From Ruegeria faecimaris (GTDB taxonomy: Bacteria; Pseudomonadota; Alphaproteobacteria; Rhodobacterales; Rhodobacteraceae), in contig NZ_FXTE01000012.1 in NCBI RefSeq assembly GCF_900182615.1, positions 44,183 through 108,182 on the forward strand: 64,000 nt of DNA, read 5' to 3'. The notes below the pieces were generated by a model. It saw only the letters and a list, made by a program, of their open reading frames with translations. It did not search any database and had not been told where the DNA came from. Position 1 is the stretch's first letter. Every line of letters starts with the position of its first letter. Positions 45,400-54,260 of the stretch are shown here, piece after piece. Position numbers and translations under genes: made by a program.

Positions 45400-46371
45400 A
45401 TGCCAACAAACAGTCGATTGGTGATAAGGGTGCCTGGACGGACAAGCGAGCTTTCAAAAAAAATTTCAAACCGACTTCTGCATGATATCGTGTCTGGCTC
45501 TATTCTTGCGGGACAACATATCAGCGCTCAACAGGTTGCCGACAGATACGGTGTTTCACGCACGCCAGTGCGCGAGGCTCTGATCAACCTAGAAAACCAG
45601 AGCGTCCTCATCCGGCAAACAAATCGCGGGTATTTTGTTGCAGACAAAATTCCTTCCAAAGTCAACGCAACCTTAGTTGATACGCCACCTGATGGACATG
45701 AAGACTATCAAGCACTGGCTAATGACTGGCTGACAAACCAGATCCCCGAGGACGTCACAGAACAATTTCTACGACAACGATACGGCTGGACCAAAACCAA
45801 GGTTAACGACCTTTTGGTCAGGGCGTCACGGGAAGGATGGATCGAACGCAAGGAGGGGTATGGATGGCGCTTTTTGCCTGTTGCCAAGACTCCGGAAGCC
45901 TTCGACCAAATCTACCGTTTTCGGATGGCAATCGAACCTGTTGCAATGCTCGAACCCACCTTCGAACTCGACCACAGAGTTCTGTCTGAGCAACGGCGGA
46001 TTCAGGAAGGTATGTTAAACATGGACCTCAACTCCGCTCCGGACGAGTCATTGCTGAAAAACGGTTCGCTGTTCCATGAAGAACTGATCAAACTCTCCGG
46101 TAACCCGTTTTTCCTGATGTCATTGCAGAGGGTTAACCGGATGCGCCGTTTGATGGAATACAAGGCTGAAATTAACCGCGATCGCCTGATTGAGCAATGC
46201 TCAGAGCATCTAGAGATTCTTTCACTTCTTGAACGCGGAAGTGTTGCCGATGCCTCGTACCGGATGCGCCAGCACCTTAGCGGAGCATTGAAACGCAAAT
46301 CGCCACTGGCTTGGAGTTGGGCGGCGGACAACCATTCAGAGATCGAACAAAGCCATGTCAAACGACGCTAG
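45400..46371 (+). CDS. GntR/FadR-family transcriptional regulator
   Basis: This is a 323-residue regulator from the ATG giving MPTNSRLVIRV; a GTG six codons earlier is an alternative. A GntR winged helix covers about residues 18-80 (HISAQQVADRYGVSRTPVRE). A second winged-helix-like stretch follows at about 95-155 (EQFLRQRYGWTKTKVNDLL, REGWIERKEGYGWRF), and the C-terminal part from about 165 is an FCD-type ligand domain with RFRMAIEPVAMLEP. Two DNA-binding domains in one chain is unusual. It is divergent from tctC and is the likely repressor of that operon; the last 17 nt overlap mgsA. Confidence 0.87.
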   Translation: MPTNSRLVIRVPGRTSELSKKISNRLLHDIVSGSILAGQHISAQQVADRYGVSRTPVREALINLENQSVLIRQTNRGYFVADKIPSKVNATLVDTPPDGHEDYQALANDWLTNQIPEDVTEQFLRQRYGWTKTKVNDLLVRASREGWIERKEGYGWRFLPVAKTPEAFDQIYRFRMAIEPVAMLEPTFELDHRVLSEQRRIQEGMLNMDLNSAPDESLLKNGSLFHEELIKLSGNPFFLMSLQRVNRMRRLMEYKAEINRDRLIEQCSEHLEILSLLERGSVADASYRMRQHLSGALKRKSPLAWSWAADNHSEIEQSHVKRR

Positions 46372-46771
46372 AATTGTGCCCACGATCCGCTCGATGGCGC
46401 TAGTTGCCCATGATCAAATGAAAGATCCCATGATCGAATGGGCGAATGCGCATAAGCCTGAACTGGAAAGATTAGAACTATTCGGTACCGGCACGACCGG
46501 GGGCCGGATAGCCAAAGAAGCGGGATTGCAAATCACTTGCTTAAAGAGCGGCCCGTTGGGAGGCGACGCCCAGATTGGGGCGTTGATAGCAGAAGAGCGT
46601 TTAGATGCTTTGGTCTTCCTTATTGATCCGCTTTCTGCCTTGCCCCACGATGTGGATGTGAAGTCGCTTTTGCGGCTAGCCACACTTTATAACACGGCTC
46701 TGGCCATCAACCCGGCAAGCGCAACGTTATTGGTACGTGCGGCAAGCATTGAACCGCCTAAAACAGTCTGA
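46355..46771 (+). CDS. mgsA: Methylglyoxal synthase
   Basis: This 138-residue enzyme converts dihydroxyacetone phosphate to methylglyoxal and phosphate. ALVAHDQMKDPMIEWA, LFGTGTTGGRIAKEAGL, and SGPLGGDAQIGALIAEERLD, which holds the phosphate loop and catalytic Asp, are all intact, followed by FLIDPLSALPHDVDVKSLLR. The start lies inside the end of the GntR-type gene in another frame, so translation is coupled to the regulator. The divergent operon is predicted to make dihydroxyacetone phosphate, the substrate. Confidence 0.95.
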   Translation: MSNDARIVPTIRSMALVAHDQMKDPMIEWANAHKPELERLELFGTGTTGGRIAKEAGLQITCLKSGPLGGDAQIGALIAEERLDALVFLIDPLSALPHDVDVKSLLRLATLYNTALAINPASATLLVRAASIEPPKTV

Positions 46772-47135
46772 GGTTCCTGTCTTTGCAGCCGGAACATCGA
46801 AGGAGCGTAGTGATGGCGTGACGTGCCAGAAAGCAGTGGGAAAGAGGAGGATCATGATCCAGCGCGGTTGACTCGTTTGAGTAGCAAAACTGGTGAATAA
46901 ATCAGAGTTGGCAAAAAATATCGCAGCGATTGCGAGAAAATGCTGCATCGGCAATTACCGCACCTACAAGAGTCCGGTTTGGCCCGCGACTTGATCCTTG
47001 CCTTCTAAATTCTTGCTGCGCCAGGATCAAATGGCAGGTATCGCCGCCGCCGAGTAGCATCATAAAGCAAGCATGTGCAGCAGAATTCGTGCTGCGAGCG
47101 CAACGGCATCCAAAAACTGGCGCTGGAGGCGGCTT
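46772..47135. other. Intergenic stretch before the DUF1127 gene
   Basis: No gene that I can support. A very strong ribosome-like site GAGGAGGATC at about 46846 precedes only a five-codon frame. Longer frames on either strand lack likeness to known proteins. Confidence 0.4.
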
Positions 47136-47441
47136 ATGGCGTTTAGTGTCCACTCAACCGCGACGATCCGACCTGACAAAGCCAACTTGGGCACGGTGTC
47201 CAACGCGATTTACAGATTTGCGGCAAGATCCACAGCAATGGCGAAATCCGTTCTGAAGGCAATACATGCAGCCCGGACGAAGTCGGTTTTGGCGAACATG
47301 AGCGATCAGCAATTGGCCGCGATCGGCATCACGCGCTCCGAGATTCTGCAGTACGCGGAACGGCTCATAGCGCAGGAAACAGACGGAAAAAACCAAGACC
47401 AATGCGGCGGGCCCCAATCCGAGGATTGCTTGCGAACTTGA
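47136..47441 (+). CDS. DUF1127-type small protein
   Basis: This 101-residue protein has a GGAGG ribosome site 6 nt before the ATG. The stretch SVLANMSDQQLAAIGITRSEI in the C-terminal half is the DUF1127 (YjiS-like) signature. Family members are small arginine-rich proteins, some involved in phosphate or RNA metabolism. The N-terminal 35 residues are poorly conserved; a shorter start at 47238 (MAKSV) is possible. Confidence 0.7.
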   Translation: MAFSVHSTATIRPDKANLGTVSNAIYRFAARSTAMAKSVLKAIHAARTKSVLANMSDQQLAAIGITRSEILQYAERLIAQETDGKNQDQCGGPQSEDCLRT

Positions 47442-47527
47442 ACAAGAATTGCTGGTCCTCGCTCCTCCCAGAGTAAGCCAGCAAAAGCAGCGGCGACGAA
47501 AAATATCAACAGGGACCGCCAATGCTT

Positions 47528-47569
47528 TTGGGCCAGCACCTTCACCTCCTCCCGAAGGTGCTGGCCCAA
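47528..47569. repeat. Perfect 16-bp inverted repeat (hairpin)
   Basis: TTGGGCCAGCACCTTC (47528-47543) and GAAGGTGCTGGCCCAA (47554-47569) are exact reverse complements around a 10-base pyrimidine-rich loop. There is no T-run on either side to make it an ordinary terminator. It lies between the DUF1127 gene and the broken acetyltransferase gene. Confidence 0.9.
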
Positions 47570-47598
47570 CCCACGTCTGCAATCGGAGCGACAAGGCG

Positions 47599-48144
47599 AT
47601 GGTCCATCTCGGACATCATCAAGACTTTGCCATTCGCCGACTCTATCCAGCCGACCAAAACGAGATCTGCGATCACTTTCGACGGCTCGACGCCGAAGCT
47701 CGACACGCGCGGTTCTGGTGGACTGTCAGCGACGAGCGTCTGACGACCTAAGTTCAGAGCATTCCTCATTATGACAGCATTCTCTGTGGCGCGTTTGCAA
47801 AAGGGCGTCAGAGGGGCGTCGCCGAACTCCGCGGTGACGACCAGACCGGATCTACAAAGACGGAAGCCGCCTTTTCTGTCGAACCTGATTGGCAAAACAT
47901 CGGAATTGGTGATGCGCTGTTCGAGCGCATTATCGCAATCGCGCGGAAGTGGGGTATCAGTTCAATTGAATTGATGTGCCTGCGAGAGAACCGCCGCATG
48001 AGGTATCTTGCAGCAAAGCACAATGCTCGGCTGTGCATCGATCAGGGCGTTGCTAAAGCCGTTTTGCATCCAAACTGGTCATCGCCCTCCTCCCAAGCCG
48101 CAGAAATCGTTGGTGAAGTCAGGGGATTTCGCTTGTTCATTTGA
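47599..48144 (+). pseudogene. GNAT acetyltransferase gene interrupted by one stop codon
   Basis: A frame of 181 codons from ATG 47599 to TGA 48144 is interrupted only by TAA at 47749-47751. Before the stop it reads DFAIRRLYPADQNEICDHFR and WWTVSDERLTT; after it, in the same frame, SIPHYDSILCGAFAKG, EAAFSVEPDWQNIGIGDALF and ENRRMRYLAAKHNARL. Together these make a complete GNAT protein with its acetyl-CoA loop. A single substitution from TAC or TAT would explain the damage, so the gene is recently dead or an assembly error. Confidence 0.75.
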
Positions 48145-48250
48145 GTGGGGGGAGAAGCAAACGTCCCGAAACGTTGCGTTAGCACATACTCGAAAACTCT
48201 CAAAGTCCCGCAAAGTGGACCAAGCACCGTTCTTGCCGGCTAGGCTCTCA

Positions 48251-48862
48251 TCAAATGCCCGAAAGAGATCTAAGGTGCGACACGACCTCGTCCGAACCGT
48301 GGCCGGCTTTCAGGCAGGCAAATACCACCGGCAGATCGCCCCGCATTCTCGCGGCGTCTCGGCGCATGACGTCCAAAGATGCCCCCACATGAGGGGCAAG
48401 GTCGGTTTTATTGATGACTAGGATGTCTGACCTGGTGATTGCGGGGCCACCCTTGCGTGGGATTTCCTCGCCTGCGGCCACGTCGATCACATAGATTGTC
48501 AGGTCCGCCAACTCCGGGCTGAAGGTGGCCGATAGGTTGTCGCCACCGGATTCGATCAGGACGACCTCTACGTCGGGGTGACGCAGCCGCATCTCGGCCA
48601 CGGCAGCCAGGTTGATCGACGCGTCTTCGCGAATCGCCGTATGAGGACAGCCGCCGGTTTCCACTCCAATCACGCGATCCGAAGGCAGGATTTGCATGCG
48701 CATCAGAGCTTCGGCGTCTTCTTGTGTGTAGATGTCGTTGGTGATGACGCCGATCGAGTGATCGTCTTTCAAAAGTTCGGCAAGCCTCGCGGTCAGGGTC
48801 GTCTTTCCTGCACCGACCGGGCCGCCGATACCGATGCGCAAGGGGCCGTTGAGTTGTGTCAT
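48251..48862 (-). CDS. ureG: Urease accessory GTPase
   Basis: This 203-residue protein delivers nickel to apo-urease using GTP. The P-loop [10 protein letters not shown] is at residue 13, the nickel-binding Cys-Pro-His is in [14 protein letters not shown], and [11 protein letters not shown] binds the base. Start and ureF stop overlap by 4 nt. It is the last gene of the urease operon. Confidence 0.96.
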   Translation of the reverse strand: MTQLNGPLRIGIGGPVGAGKTTLTARLAELLKDDHSIGVITNDIYTQEDAEALMRMQILPSDRVIGVETGGCPHTAIREDASINLAAVAEMRLRHPDVEVVLIESGGDNLSATFSPELADLTIYVIDVAAGEEIPRKGGPAITRSDILVINKTDLAPHVGASLDVMRRDAARMRGDLPVVFACLKAGHGSDEVVSHLRSLSGI

Positions 48863-49503
48863 GATTGGAAGAGCCTCGGTTCAAGAGTTTCGTGGGCCAT
48901 CGCGGAGATGTCTGAGAAAAAGGCATTGCCAAAAACGTCCGTGGTGTCCGCATTTCTCGTGTCTTCGGCGACCTGAAGGCAAAAGGGCTGCAAGTTCAGG
49001 ATCACCCGTTGACCGGCCGTCTGCCCGATGGGGCTCAGGCGGATGGCCGAGGAGGTCAGGTTTGCGACAAAGGCCTGCAGATAGAGAACGGCAGTCGTAT
49101 CGATATCCAGCTCTGCCAATCTAGCGGCGCGACCGACGGAAACGGGCAACAGCATGTCAGGCAGCGCCAAACCCCAGACAGCATTAACCGTCGCAACAAA
49201 GGCAGCGCCCTGCCTTTCAGCTTCGCGCAGACGCTCTTGAGCGGTGGCAAAGGATCGTGCTTTCGCGTCCATCTCCAATGGGTCGTCGGCAGCATAAGCC
49301 AGCCGCATCCAGATCGCATCAGCGCGGCCTGAGCCATCACTCAGGCAATCTCTCAGCCAGTCTTCCAAACTGGTCGCGTCGGCAATCCAACCCTCGTTGA
49401 TCGCTGTTTCAAGTCCGTGCGAATAGGCGAAGGCCCCCACTGGAAACGCGGGCGACAGCCATTGGGTCAGCGTCAGTAAGTGCGCATCAATGGGCGTGGG
49501 CAT
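48859..49503 (-). CDS. ureF: Urease accessory protein UreF
   Basis: This 214-residue all-helical protein bridges UreD and UreG in the nickel-insertion complex. [23 protein letters not shown] is the classical N-terminus. I start at ATG 49503 ([10 protein letters not shown]), which overlaps the ureE end by 17 nt in another frame. The longer frame from 49548 would run through the His-rich tail of ureE and is rejected. Confidence 0.93.
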   Translation of the reverse strand: MPTPIDAHLLTLTQWLSPAFPVGAFAYSHGLETAINEGWIADATSLEDWLRDCLSDGSGRADAIWMRLAYAADDPLEMDAKARSFATAQERLREAERQGAAFVATVNAVWGLALPDMLLPVSVGRAARLAELDIDTTAVLYLQAFVANLTSSAIRLSPIGQTAGQRVILNLQPFCLQVAEDTRNADTTDVFGNAFFSDISAMAHETLEPRLFQS

Positions 49504-49966
49504 GGGCCGAGTGTCCGTGATCGTGCGCATGGGTGCGCCCGTGACCATAGGCGCCGCCTTCCGGAGTGAAGGGTTCGGTGACTTGGGTCACTGTGGCACC
49601 GAGGTGGCTCAGCATATGAGCGATGACGGGATCATCCTGGATCAAAAGGCGGGTCGCCTCGATCTGACAAGGTGTGTGGCGGTTGCCGATGTGCCAGGCG
49701 AGGCGGGGCAGGTCTTGCCCGGAAACGGCCAAGAGGTTTTCGGGTGCCGCCGTCACTTTAACCAGACGTCCATCGCCCAGTTCCAGCACGTCGCCATCGT
49801 TCAGAGATACGGTCTGTTCGAAGTCCGCGACAAAGGACCAGCCTTCGGTCGTTGTCAGTTTCTTTCGCCGGAAAAATCGGGCGTCGTAGGTCAACGCGCA
49901 GTCCGCTATCGCATTGTCTGATGTGCCAACGGGATGGAGCGTTTGTGCAAGTGGAAGATCGGTCAT
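49487..49966 (-). CDS. ureE: Urease accessory nickel chaperone UreE
   Basis: This is a 159-residue nickel-binding chaperone. The C-terminal metal domain contains LAWHIGNRHTPCQ, and the chain ends in a His-rich tail with [14 protein letters not shown], a nickel reservoir found in many UreE proteins. It starts 6 nt after ureC. Length is normal. Confidence 0.94.
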   Translation of the reverse strand: MTDLPLAQTLHPVGTSDNAIADCALTYDARFFRRKKLTTTEGWSFVADFEQTVSLNDGDVLELGDGRLVKVTAAPENLLAVSGQDLPRLAWHIGNRHTPCQIEATRLLIQDDPVIAHMLSHLGATVTQVTEPFTPEGGAYGHGRTHAHDHGHSAHAHAH

Positions 49967-49972
49967 GGGGCC

Positions 49973-51685
49973 TCAATATAGAAAATACCGCTGCGCCATG
50001 GGCAGCTCGGTTGCAGGTTGGCAGGTCAGCAATTCGCCATCAGCCCGCACCTCATAGGTTTCGGGGTGCACCTCGACCTCGGGCATGGCGTCGTTCAGGA
50101 CAAGATCCGCTTTGCCGATACCGCGCGTGTTCTCCACCGGCAAACTTGTCTTGGCCAATCCAAGCGCATCTCCCAGTCCTTCGGAGTGTGCCGCCTCGGA
50201 AACAAAGGTCACGGCATTGGCTTCCAGCGACCGGCCAAAGGCCCCGAACATCGGGCGGGTATAGACCGGCTGCGGTGTCGGGATCGAAGCGTTTGGATCG
50301 CCCATCTGCGCACACACAATGCTGCCGCCCATAAGGATCATCTCAGGCTTCACACCGAAAAACGCCGGGTTCCATAGGACCAGATCGGCGCGTTTGCCTT
50401 CTTCGATCGAACCGATGTGCTTTGACAGCCCGTGCGCAATGGCCGGGTTGATCGTGTATTTCGCGATATAGCGACGGACGCGGAAATTGTCGTTGTCGCC
50501 GACCTCCTCGGCCAAGGCGCCCCGCTGTTTCTTCATCTTGTCAGCGGTTTGCCAGGTGCGAATGATCACTTCGCCCACACGCCCCATGGCCTGGCTGTCT
50601 GAAGCGATGATCGAGAACGCCCCCATGTCGTGCAGGATGTCTTCGGCGGCGATGGTCTCGCGCCGGATGCGGCTTTCGGCGAAAGCCACATCCTCTGGGA
50701 TGGATTTGTCCAGGTGATGGCAGACCATCAGCATGTCCAGATGTTCGTCTACTGTATTGACCGTAAAAGGTCGGGTCGGGTTGGTCGACGACGGCAGAAC
50801 ATGGGCCTCGCCACAGATCTTAATGATGTCAGGGGCATGGCCGCCCCCTGCGCCTTCGGTGTGGAAGGCGTGGATGGTGCGGCCCCTTATGGCGGCAATG
50901 GTGTTTTCGACAAAGCCGGATTCGTTCAGCGTGTCGGTATGGATCATCACCTGAACGTCCATGTCGTCCGCCACAGATAGGCAACAGTCGATAGCGCCGG
51001 GCGTCGTGCCCCAATCCTCATGCAGCTTCAACGCGCAGGCACCGCCCTTGACCTGTTCCTCTAAAGCGGCGGGGAGCGACGCATTCCCCTTTCCCGCAAA
51101 GGCGAGGTTCATCGGAAACGCATCCGCCGCCTGCAGCATCCGCCCAATGTGCCACGGTCCCGGTGTGCAGGTCGTGGCCAGCGTGCCATGGGCCGGGCCA
51201 GTGCCGCCGCCCAGCATTGTGGTTAGACCAGAATACAGAGCATCCTCGATCTGTTGCGGGCAGATGAAATGAATGTGGCTGTCGAACCCACCGGCCGTCA
51301 GGATCTTGCCTTCGCCAGCGATGGCTTCAGTGCCAGGGCCGACGATGATGTCGACGCCGGGTTGTGTGTCTGGGTTGCCCGCCTTGCCGATCTTGTGGAT
51401 CTTGCCGTCTTTCAAACCGACGTCCGCTTTGTAGATGCCGGTTGCGTCCACGATCAGCGCGTTGGTGATGACGGTATCCACCGCACCCTCGGCGCGTGTG
51501 GTCTGAGCCTGACCCATGCCGTCACGGATCACCTTGCCGCCGCCGAATTTGACTTCTTCGCCGTAGGGACCTGTCAGGTCCTTTTCCACTTCAATGATCA
51601 GGTCAGTATCGGCCAGTCGCAACTTGTCGCCGGTGGTGGGGCCGAACATGGCGGCGTAGTCAGAGCGGGGGATTTGGGTGGGCAT
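49973..51685 (-). CDS. ureC: Urease subunit alpha
   Basis: This 570-residue catalytic subunit hydrolyses urea to ammonia and carbamate at a dinuclear nickel centre. The metal and catalytic residues are all present: [21 protein letters not shown] with the Lys that becomes carbamylated, [27 protein letters not shown] and MVCHHLD with the flap His. The ATG overlaps the ureB stop codon by one base. Length and motifs indicate a working enzyme. Confidence 0.98.
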   Translation of the reverse strand: MPTQIPRSDYAAMFGPTTGDKLRLADTDLIIEVEKDLTGPYGEEVKFGGGKVIRDGMGQAQTTRAEGAVDTVITNALIVDATGIYKADVGLKDGKIHKIGKAGNPDTQPGVDIIVGPGTEAIAGEGKILTAGGFDSHIHFICPQQIEDALYSGLTTMLGGGTGPAHGTLATTCTPGPWHIGRMLQAADAFPMNLAFAGKGNASLPAALEEQVKGGACALKLHEDWGTTPGAIDCCLSVADDMDVQVMIHTDTLNESGFVENTIAAIRGRTIHAFHTEGAGGGHAPDIIKICGEAHVLPSSTNPTRPFTVNTVDEHLDMLMVCHHLDKSIPEDVAFAESRIRRETIAAEDILHDMGAFSIIASDSQAMGRVGEVIIRTWQTADKMKKQRGALAEEVGDNDNFRVRRYIAKYTINPAIAHGLSKHIGSIEEGKRADLVLWNPAFFGVKPEMILMGGSIVCAQMGDPNASIPTPQPVYTRPMFGAFGRSLEANAVTFVSEAAHSEGLGDALGLAKTSLPVENTRGIGKADLVLNDAMPEVEVHPETYEVRADGELLTCQPATELPMAQRYFLY

Positions 51686-51990
51686 CAGAGATCTCCCATC
51701 ACAAGCTGGTTGAACCCGAAGACACGCCGTGCGCCGCCAATCTGGATCAGTTGCACCTCGCGCCGTTGACCGGGTTCAAACCGCACGGCTGTCCCGGCTG
51801 CGATATCCAGACGCATGCCGCGTGCGGCGTCGCGGTCGAAATCGAGCGCCGCGTTGGCCTCGCCGAAATGGTAGTGTGAGCCGACCTGCACCGGTCGGTC
51901 GCCCGTATTGGCGACCATTAGCGTGATCGGCTCCGCCCCTGCGTTCAGAGTGACCTCACCCTCCGCCGGAAAGAGTTCGCCGGGGATCAT
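51685..51990 (-). CDS. ureB: Urease subunit beta
   Basis: This 101-residue subunit starts [18 protein letters not shown] and contains [18 protein letters not shown], which is standard for UreB. A frame extending upstream to 52536 is an out-of-register shadow of the preceding genes. The start overlaps the stop of the 56-residue peptide gene, and the stop overlaps the ureC start. Confidence 0.96.
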   Translation of the reverse strand: MIPGELFPAEGEVTLNAGAEPITLMVANTGDRPVQVGSHYHFGEANAALDFDRDAARGMRLDIAAGTAVRFEPGQRREVQLIQIGGARRVFGFNQLVMGDL

Positions 51991-52157
51991 TGGCGTCTCC
52001 GAACCCGGATTGCCTTGCGCTTGGCCATGAAGGCCGCCGCGCCAATCAACAGCAATGCGACGGGTACGGCCCAATCTGCTGAATGCCCATGCGGCAGGCT
52101 GGCAGGATGGGCCAAGGCGGGGGAAGCCAGAAACAAAGCGGGAATAGCGTAACGCAT
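51987..52157 (-). CDS. Small membrane peptide between ureA and ureB
   Basis: This 56-residue peptide starts [16 protein letters not shown], a cleavable-looking signal sequence, followed by the His-containing [13 protein letters not shown] and one membrane segment [13 protein letters not shown] with a basic tail. The stop codon overlaps the ureB start, and the start lies 9 nt after ureA, so it is translated as part of the urease operon. A His-rich periplasmic loop suggests metal handling, like a stripped-down HupE/UreJ, but that is inference. Confidence 0.75.
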   Translation of the reverse strand: MRYAIPALFLASPALAHPASLPHGHSADWAVPVALLLIGAAAFMAKRKAIRVRRRQ

Positions 52158-52166
52158 GAGAGACTC

Positions 52167-52469
52167 CTATCGGATGGGATTGTGGACGGTGACTAGCTTG
52201 GTGCCGTCCGGAAAGGTGGCTTCGACCTGCACTTCGTGGATCATCTCGGGAATGCCGGCCATGCAGTCGTCGCGGGTGATGACCTCGGCGCCTACCTCCA
52301 TCATGTCGGCGACCGAGCGGCCATCGCGAGCGCCTTCGACGACCGTGTCGGTGATCAGCGCGATGGCCTCGGGGTGGTTCAGCTTGACGCCACGGGCAAG
52401 GCGCTTGCGGGCCACTTCGGCAGCCATGGCGATCAGCAGTTTGTCTTTTTCGCGGGGGCTGAGTTGCAT
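52167..52469 (-). CDS. ureA: Urease subunit gamma
   Basis: This 100-residue subunit begins [20 protein letters not shown] and contains [21 protein letters not shown], the UreA hallmark. It starts 3 nt after the ureD stop and precedes the small membrane peptide. Confidence 0.97.
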   Translation of the reverse strand: MQLSPREKDKLLIAMAAEVARKRLARGVKLNHPEAIALITDTVVEGARDGRSVADMMEVGAEVITRDDCMAGIPEMIHEVQVEATFPDGTKLVTVHNPIR

Positions 52470-52472
52470 GGG

Positions 52473-53300
52473 TCAGAGTCTCCAGGATTTCGGCAGGGTG
52501 GTTTCGGTCAGGCGTTCCAGCACCGGCACCAGCCATTGGCGCAACAGATAGGAATCGGCGGCAAGAAGTCGGATGGTCAAAAGATCGGGCGCGACAAGGC
52601 TTGCGCCGCCGGTCTTTGGCAAAAGTTGCCGGACAATAGGCAAAAGCGCCTCGGCACGCGGGCCGAAGTAAAGGGCGCTGGCAAGGGCGGTCATGCCGCC
52701 TGCGATGGCCGGACGGTCAAGACTGGCGCTGATTGATCCGGTCAGGTTAATGCGGTCCCAATAGATCGGGCGACCATCGTGGCGCAGGGTGATCCGGTCG
52801 CGAAAACTGCCCGAGATACGGGTTTCGCCCATGGCGCGGCGACCGAAGACGACGGGTTCGACCAGCACGGCCTCGGCTCCGTCGGTGACGTCCACGTCAA
52901 GGCGACGGTTGAGACAACCACCGTCAAACATGATCAACTCTTGCGGCAACCAATGCAGTACCGCGCCCATGGCGACAGACAGGCGCGTGCTGACACACGC
53001 AGCGCCAGATGTGCTGCGATAGGCACGTTCTGCGGCTTGGGTTGTCAGGATCAGGTGGCTGTCCGGCCCGGCGCTGGCCGAAGCCTCAAACCGGTCGCCG
53101 CCTGTTAATCCGCCCGAAGTGTTCAGCACAATGGCTTCGACGGCATCCTTGCGACGCGGAAAAGCCACCTTGCTAGCGCCCGAGGTTCTGAAGCGGTCTA
53201 TGCCCGTACGTCCGTCACGGCATTTGGTCGACAAGGTCATGGCACCGATGGATCTCGGGGCGGTGTTCGCCTCTCGTGATGCCAGATGTAGTTGACCCAT
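52473..53300 (-). CDS. ureD: Urease accessory protein UreD
   Basis: This is a 275-residue scaffold protein for nickel insertion (UreH in some species). [20 protein letters not shown] and [14 protein letters not shown] are family marks, and [18 protein letters not shown] lies in the middle. I start at ATG 53300 ([11 protein letters not shown]); the frame upstream to 53447 is not conserved. It is the first gene of the minus-strand urease operon. Confidence 0.93.
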   Translation of the reverse strand: MGQLHLASREANTAPRSIGAMTLSTKCRDGRTGIDRFRTSGASKVAFPRRKDAVEAIVLNTSGGLTGGDRFEASASAGPDSHLILTTQAAERAYRSTSGAACVSTRLSVAMGAVLHWLPQELIMFDGGCLNRRLDVDVTDGAEAVLVEPVVFGRRAMGETRISGSFRDRITLRHDGRPIYWDRINLTGSISASLDRPAIAGGMTALASALYFGPRAEALLPIVRQLLPKTGGASLVAPDLLTIRLLAADSYLLRQWLVPVLERLTETTLPKSWRL

Positions 53301-53581
53301 GCGTTTGTCGCCCCCGGTACTCGACCCGCATGGTTCACCATGCAGATTGGGGGGTGATCCACCGCTGCGCGCCGGGAAAAAGACCAATCCCGGAGTTCTG
53401 CCTATTTGCTGTGCGAAAGTGACCCCACTCGCCCAGAAGTTCAGCAATGATGAGATGCCGACACGGAAATGCCTGAATGACGTGTCGAACGGGTGACAGG
53501 GACTTCGTCTGTTAAGTGTGCGTTAGCCATAAGGCGGCAGAAAGCTTGATTGCTGACTCTTAGGTCGTTCATGATCGGATC

Positions 53582-53959
53582 ATGAGCAGTTTGAAAACCT
53601 TTCTGGTCCTGCTTCTTATCCTGCCGAAGCAAAGTCCGGCGGCAGATGATCCCCTGATGTCTTCATTCGCGGCATGTGCAGGACGGTTCTCGGCCGAGTT
53701 GGAACATGCCTGGCTTATGAATGATGACCGCACGGATCAGATCGCGCATCGCCGGGCGCAGTTCATCGACCTTCTGAACACGACGGTGCCCGACGATCAA
53801 CGACGTCATGCCCTTCACCTGCGTATCGACGCCAAGATGGCGCATGCGAAATTGCTGTCCGCCGCCAGATTCTCACACGATGCGGATCGCTCCAAATGGG
53901 CGGTGCGGCGTGCCCGGGCCGAGATCGTCTATTGCACAGGATTCTTGCTTGAAAGCTGA
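53582..53959 (+). CDS. Secreted protein of unknown function near urease
   Basis: This 125-residue protein has a signal peptide ending near SPAADDP and two or three Cys (AACAGRF near residue 32 and VYCTGF near the C-terminus). The body is helical and His-rich (HRRAQFIDLL, RRHALHLRIDAKMAHAK). No family is recognised. It lies between the divergent ureD and urtA and may be part of the same regulatory unit. Confidence 0.65.
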   Translation: MSSLKTFLVLLLILPKQSPAADDPLMSSFAACAGRFSAELEHAWLMNDDRTDQIAHRRAQFIDLLNTTVPDDQRRHALHLRIDAKMAHAKLLSAARFSHDADRSKWAVRRARAEIVYCTGFLLES

Positions 53960-54260
53960 AGCGCCCAAAGATTTGGCGTTTCTTTCGCACAATAAAATGG
54001 CGAACCCGCGAAAGTCTGCGCAATTTTTGACGGATTGACGCCAGGGGCCGTTTTCCAACCCCCGCTGATCTCGCAGTCGCAGCAATTTCCATGGAACGAC
54101 TTCTTCCGGGATCACACAAATCCCGTTGAACGTGCGATGGTGCTGGCCTTGCAATTCCAAAACACCACCGCACTCCGCAATTAGATTGCGTGGGGGGCAT
54201 ATGGGGGATCACACCCTTGAAAGCAACGCTTCCCCGCGCAGTGCCTGAAGGAAAACTGCG
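53960..54260. other. Region upstream of urtA
   Basis: No gene is seen. It probably holds the promoter of the urea transporter operon. I found no certain NtrC-type or other operator by eye. Confidence 0.4.

Noticed and set aside
47528..47569. Treating the perfect hairpin as a rho-independent terminator
   Set aside because: Neither strand has a T-run after the stem.
51991..52536. Long N-terminal extension of the ureB frame
   Set aside because: The Arg/His-rich residues are an out-of-register reading of ureA and the 56-residue peptide gene; UreB homology starts at 51990.
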